64,000 nucleotides of DNA from Alphaproteobacteria bacterium UBA1303. GTDB taxonomy: Bacteria; Pseudomonadota; Alphaproteobacteria; Micropepsales; Micropepsaceae. The translations under genes were made by a program, and so were the position numbers. The notes under the pieces were generated by a model that was not told the origin of the DNA, searched no databases, and saw nothing but the letters and a program-made list of their open reading frames with translations. Below, in pieces: positions 60,643 to 64,000 of this stretch (within the stretch, counting starts at the first letter, position 1; each line of letters begins with the position of its first letter). Location: assembly GCA_002307315.1 (NCBI GenBank), contig DBTZ01000054.1:62001-126000 (forward strand). The letters run 5' to 3'.

Positions 60643-60774
60643 AATCCTTTGTTAAGGCAAAGCGCGGACCAGCCCTCCGTTAACCCGGCTTTCGGATAAA
60701 AGTTTCGAGTTTTTTAACAGGGCGCCGCCATCATCCTGCGATAGCGCCGGAAAACCGGCCGGGGATGGTGGAAC

Positions 60775-62478
60775 GTGTTAGAACAGTCGCTTCAGATGAA
60801 GCCATCGAGTTATCTGGCGCCGCTCGAGGCGGTTGCCGGGGCGGAAATGCTTAAACTGGCGGTTATCGCCGCGGGCAGCGTCGCCTTCGACTGGAAACTG
60901 ACCGACGATACCGTCCAATGGAACGGCGCCTTCAACATACTTCCCCATCAGGCCGATTCCTCCCGGCTGTATCGCGGCAGGGCACTGCTCGAGTTGATGA
61001 GCGCATCGAGCCGCAGTCAGTTGATGGGCCTGCTCGAGGGGGGGGCGGCCGCCAATGTGCCGTTCCGCCTCGAAGTCGAATTGGCCTCGCCGCTGGGATC
61101 GATGTGGTATGCACTGGCAGCGGTGCGTCTGACCGCGGCGGACGGCGGTGTCGAGCGAGTCTGCGGGCTGCTCACTGAAATTTCGGAATTGCGCCGCCAG
61201 AACCAGCGGCTGACCTATTTGGCCACTCGCGACGAGTTGACCGGCCATCTCAATCGCAATTCCCTGCGTGCCGAGTTGGCGGTGGCGATCGAAAAGGCCA
61301 AGGCGGAAAACCGCCATTGCGCGTTTTTGGTCGCTTCGATCGACCGGTTGGCGATGATCAACGACACCTACGGTTTCGACGCCGCCGACGAAGTGATCGT
61401 GGCGGTGGGCGAGCGGCTGTTGCGCTCCATGCGTGCCAGCGACGTCATCGGCCGGATGGCCGGCAATAAATTCGGGGTGATTCTGAAGAATTGCGGCGAT
61501 TTTGAAATCTCCGTCGTCGCCGATCGTCTGCGCAGCGCGGTGCGCGATAACTTGATCGAGACGCGCGCCGGCCAGGTGGCGGCGACATCGACGGTGGGCG
61601 CCGTCTGGTTGCCCACTGGCGCATCGACCAGCCAGGAGGCGATGCTGCGCGCCGAAGAGGCGTTGGGGCGCGCCCGCGCCAGAGGCCGCGACGGTTTCAA
61701 CCTGTATCAGCCGTCCGAACAGCGCGAGAACGACCGTCTCAGCTTGATGGCGTCGGCCGACGAAGTGCTGACGGCCTTGAAACAGCGCCGCTTGGTGTTC
61801 GCCTATCAGCCGATATTCTCGGCCAAGACGCGCGAAATCGTCGAGTACGAATGCCTGATCCGGATGAAGCGGGAAAGCGGCGAGGTGGTTTCCGCCGGCC
61901 AGTTCATTCCCGCCGCCGAGGAACTCGGCTTGGTGCGGCTGGTCGACTGGCATGCGTTGGAGATGGTGATCGAGGCGCTGGAGGCCGCGCCCGGTGTTTC
62001 GCTCAGCGTCAACGTATCGGGCACCACCTCGTGCGATGCGGTGTGGCTGCAGTCCTTCATCGATTACGTCGGCTCGCACGCCAACGTGGCGCCGCGCTTG
62101 GTGGTGGAACTCACCGAGACCGCCGCGCTCAACCATTTTGAGGAAAACGCCCGCTTTGTATCGCAACTTCGCGAACTCGGCTGCAAGGTGGCGATCGACG
62201 ATTTCGGCGCCGGTTATACCTCGTTCCGCAATTTGCAGAAGCTGTGCGTCGATTTCGTCAAGATCGACGGTTCCTATGTCGCCGGCTTGTCGCAATCGCC
62301 GCAGAACCAGATGTTCGTGCGCACGCTGGCCGAACTGGCCCAAAGCTTCGGTCTTCAGACCACCGCCGAGTGGGTCGGTTCGGAAGAGGATGCCAAGCTG
62401 CTCGAAGGCTTCGGCATCGATCGTTTCCAGGGGTTCTTCCTGGGCGAACCGCAGCTTGACCCCGATTGGCTGAAATAG
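60775..62478 (+). CDS. PAS-GGDEF-EAL protein, GGDEF degenerate, EAL probably active
   Basis: 567 residues from a GTG. An N-terminal PAS-like sensor (SVAFDWKLTDDTVQWNGAFN) is followed by a GGDEF domain (about 145-310) whose active site reads AGNKF instead of GGDEF; the upstream RASD fits an RxxD inhibitory site. The EAL domain (about 330-565) keeps its catalytic residues: YECLIRM (Glu), LSVNVSG, VVELTET, VAIDDFGAGYTSFRN, VDFVKIDGSYV and TAEWVGSEED. It should therefore bind or degrade c-di-GMP rather than make it. No membrane segment seen. Confidence 0.88.
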   Translation: MLEQSLQMKPSSYLAPLEAVAGAEMLKLAVIAAGSVAFDWKLTDDTVQWNGAFNILPHQADSSRLYRGRALLELMSASSRSQLMGLLEGGAAANVPFRLEVELASPLGSMWYALAAVRLTAADGGVERVCGLLTEISELRRQNQRLTYLATRDELTGHLNRNSLRAELAVAIEKAKAENRHCAFLVASIDRLAMINDTYGFDAADEVIVAVGERLLRSMRASDVIGRMAGNKFGVILKNCGDFEISVVADRLRSAVRDNLIETRAGQVAATSTVGAVWLPTGASTSQEAMLRAEEALGRARARGRDGFNLYQPSEQRENDRLSLMASADEVLTALKQRRLVFAYQPIFSAKTREIVEYECLIRMKRESGEVVSAGQFIPAAEELGLVRLVDWHALEMVIEALEAAPGVSLSVNVSGTTSCDAVWLQSFIDYVGSHANVAPRLVVELTETAALNHFEENARFVSQLRELGCKVAIDDFGAGYTSFRNLQKLCVDFVKIDGSYVAGLSQSPQNQMFVRTLAELAQSFGLQTTAEWVGSEEDAKLLEGFGIDRFQGFFLGEPQLDPDWLK

Positions 62479-62479
62479 G

Positions 62480-62656
62480 GTTCGGTCCTTATCCCCATAC
62501 GGCGGCGTACTCTCTCTTTTCCGGCGCGACGAGGTTGCCGAATACGACGGCAGCGGCAATCTGCTGCAGCGCTACGTGCCCGGTCCAGCGGTGGATCAGT
62601 CGGTGGCGATGGTCGATGCATCGGGCACCGCGTGTATTCGCACGAATAATTTTTAG
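62480..62656 (+). pseudogene. Rhs/YD-repeat protein C-terminal remnant
   Basis: Right after the GGDEF-EAL stop, one frame is open for 58 codons and reads as an Rhs repeat: FRRDEVAEYDGSGNLLQRYV, then PGPAVDQSVAMVDASG, ending TNNF-stop. YDxxGNLLxRYVxGP is the hallmark of Rhs/YD-repeat proteins, which are normally over 1,000 residues. There is no start codon or upstream part, so this is debris of a polymorphic-toxin-type gene. Confidence 0.6.
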
Positions 62657-62751
62657 GACGACATCTTGTCGCGGAATTTGCCATCCCCTCACAACATACT
62701 GAAATGATTTTATATTATATATACACATAAAAAATGTATATATAAGTAATA

Positions 62752-62839
62752 AACAACTAGTTGTTGACATATAAAAGTATATTTCAGACTATTATGTATT
62801 ACAGAATATAACACAATAACAAGGTGTTATTTCTGTAAT
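62752..62839 (+). promoter_or_regulatory. AT-rich regulatory region with two palindromes upstream of the TonB receptor
   Basis: 62752-62765 is a perfect 14-nt palindrome (AACAACTAGTTGTT) overlapping a TTGACA at 62764-62769. A TATTAT at 62790-62795 could be the -10, although the 20-nt spacer is long. 62798-62839 is a 16-17 bp inverted repeat (ATTACAGAATATAACAC and its near complement) around a 9-nt loop. The surrounding 62700-62840 is strikingly AT-rich. The remaining gap to 62975 shows no gene. Confidence 0.5.
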
Positions 62840-62975
62840 TGGCTGGGATGGCCAGACATGGGGTCGAACATCTCCGCGGGGTTTTGAGTGTGCAGCTTGC
62901 TCCGCGTCATCAACAGCTAAAGCGCATGTCGACGCCTGGACGGTTGCGGCCGTGCGGCGTCGCAAGGGGATAATT

Positions 62976-64000
62976 GTGAGTATCGATCATGTGCATATCC
63001 GTGACGGCGGTAAGCGTCGTCATATGCGGACAATTCTGCTCGGCAGCGTGGTTGCCATCGGCGGGTTAAGTGCTCCAGCCATCGCCGCCGATCTGGCGGC
63101 AGATGTCAGTGTTTCGTCTATCGAACAAGTGGTGGTTACCGGGTCGCGCATCGCCACACGCGATTTTCTTGCCAACAGCCCAATAACCACACTGAGTGTG
63201 GCGACTATCGATTCCACTGGGGCGGTGACATTGGAAGGTGCCCTCGACACCTTGCCGCAATTTACCGTTGGCAGCGGAGCCACCACGACGGGTTTTTACG
63301 CCAACGGCATGGCAACGGTAAATCTGCGTGGCCTGGGATCGACCCGTAATCTTGTCTTGCTCGATGGCAAGCGCCTTCAGCCATCCAACAGCCAGCAGAT
63401 CGTCGATATCAATACCATTCCCAAGGCGATTATCGGGGATATCGAGATCATCACCGGCGGGGCTTCAGCGGTTTACGGTTCCGATGCCATAGCCGGGGTC
63501 ATCAACTTCAAGACCCGTAAATTCGAAGGTGTGGAGGTCAATACCGAGTACAGCAGCTCGGGATATGGCGGGGGCACCCAGGATTACTCCGTTCTTTTCG
63601 GCGGTAATTTCTCCGGTGATCGCGGCAATGCGCTGATTTCGCTGTCCTATACCAAACGGGATTCCATTTCCTATCAGAACATACCGTTCTTCCAAAAGAA
63701 CGAGGGTCAAGGCGATTTACGCACCGGCGAAGGCGTCTACAATCCCAGTACCAACGCGCCTAGCCAAGCGGCAATCAATACGCTGTTCTCCGGCTATGGC
63801 TATGCCGCGGGCACCGTTTCGGCTAGCAGCAATCTCAGTTTCAATACCGACGGAACGCTGTTCTCCGCCACCAACGGCGTAACCAACTTTAAGGGCAGCA
63901 GCGATAACGAACTATCGGTCAAGAATAGCCAAATCTACTACAAGAACATCTACTTGTTGAGCCAAACGCCGCTCGAACGCTACACGGTGTTCGCCAAAGG
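62976..64000 (+). CDS. TonB-dependent receptor (3' end outside window)
   Basis: 341 codons are visible before the window ends. Start is a GTG at 62976 with AAGGGGA 6 nt upstream. A signal peptide (MRTILLGSVVAIGGLSAPAI) is followed by VSSIEQVVVTGSRIATRD, a TonB-box/plug start. The plug domain has VNLRGLGSTRNLVLLDGKRL and GGASAVYGSDAIAGVINF, and the first barrel strands follow. It imports a siderophore or carbohydrate across the outer membrane. The plug type is common in oligosaccharide-uptake receptors of this bacterial class; substrate unknown. Confidence 0.9.
   Translation, partial: MSIDHVHIRDGGKRRHMRTILLGSVVAIGGLSAPAIAADLAADVSVSSIEQVVVTGSRIATRDFLANSPITTLSVATIDSTGAVTLEGALDTLPQFTVGSGATTTGFYANGMATVNLRGLGSTRNLVLLDGKRLQPSNSQQIVDINTIPKAIIGDIEIITGGASAVYGSDAIAGVINFKTRKFEGVEVNTEYSSSGYGGGTQDYSVLFGGNFSGDRGNALISLSYTKRDSISYQNIPFFQKNEGQGDLRTGEGVYNPSTNAPSQAAINTLFSGYGYAAGTVSASSNLSFNTDGTLFSATNGVTNFKGSSDNELSVKNSQIYYKNIYLLSQTPLERYTVFAK

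Noticed and set aside
60778..62559. 593-codon minus-strand frame opposite the GGDEF-EAL gene
   Set aside because: His/Arg/Gln-rich shadow; the plus frame carries the EAL catalytic motifs.

Overview
The window is a GC-rich chromosomal segment that looks alphaproteobacterial. The evidence is a gene-transfer-agent-type tail-tip module, the operon order amgK-murU-addB-addA-trxA, an IalB-like gene next to rlmN, and ubiE-ubiB beside mutM. A soil or plant-associated oligotroph (for example a Rhizomicrobium/Micropepsis or Caulobacter-like group) would fit the glycosidase content, but the genus is a guess. I saw no rRNA, complete tRNA or CRISPR array.

Layout. (1) About 1-11.06 kb, + strand: the right part of a siphovirus-like prophage, namely tape measure, distal tail protein, hub, NlpC/P60 protease, a giant TIM-barrel tail-tip protein, a DUF2793 fibre-like protein, an M15 endolysin, a small membrane coiled-coil protein and a 3-TM holin. 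(2) 11.1-18.9 kb: a cargo/defence island with two cassettes. Cassette 1 is an XRE controller plus a HEAT-repeat protein with a candidate nuclease domain, divergent from a zinc-ribbon DNA methyltransferase, with a palindrome between them. Cassette 2 is a Cys/His-rich HEAT-like protein overlapping a gene whose C-terminus carries a clear PD-(D/E)XK motif. Neither matches a system I can name; they are the best candidates here for undescribed biology. (3) 18.9-23.9 kb: a mosaic scar of duplicated blocks, a secreted-protein gene and its broken paralogue, an integrase remnant, a ParDE-type toxin-antitoxin pair framed by identical 41-bp repeats, and a portal-protein remnant.

(4) 23.9-38.5 kb: a glycoside hydrolase locus of GH31 with a PA14-like insert, two tandem GH29, GH2, GH3 with PA14 and GH97, plus an AraC-type regulator. 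Most carry export signals. Together the activities fit stepwise removal of fucose, galactose, xylose and glucose from fucosylated xyloglucan oligosaccharides in the periplasm (inference). (5) 38.6-40.2 kb: a hexapeptide acetyltransferase and a lower-GC CmcI-like methyltransferase.

(6) 40.5-58.7 kb: core genes. These cover thioredoxin, AddAB recombination nuclease, peptidoglycan-sugar recycling (MurU/AmgK), oxidoreductases, an IalB-like protein, RlmN, ArfB, MutM, UbiE, UbiB and a DUF3857 protein. (7) 58.9-64 kb: a DUF1223 protein, membrane and hypothetical proteins, a GGDEF-EAL protein with a degenerate GGDEF site, an Rhs C-terminal remnant, an AT-rich regulatory region with palindromes, and the start of a TonB-dependent receptor that runs off the window.
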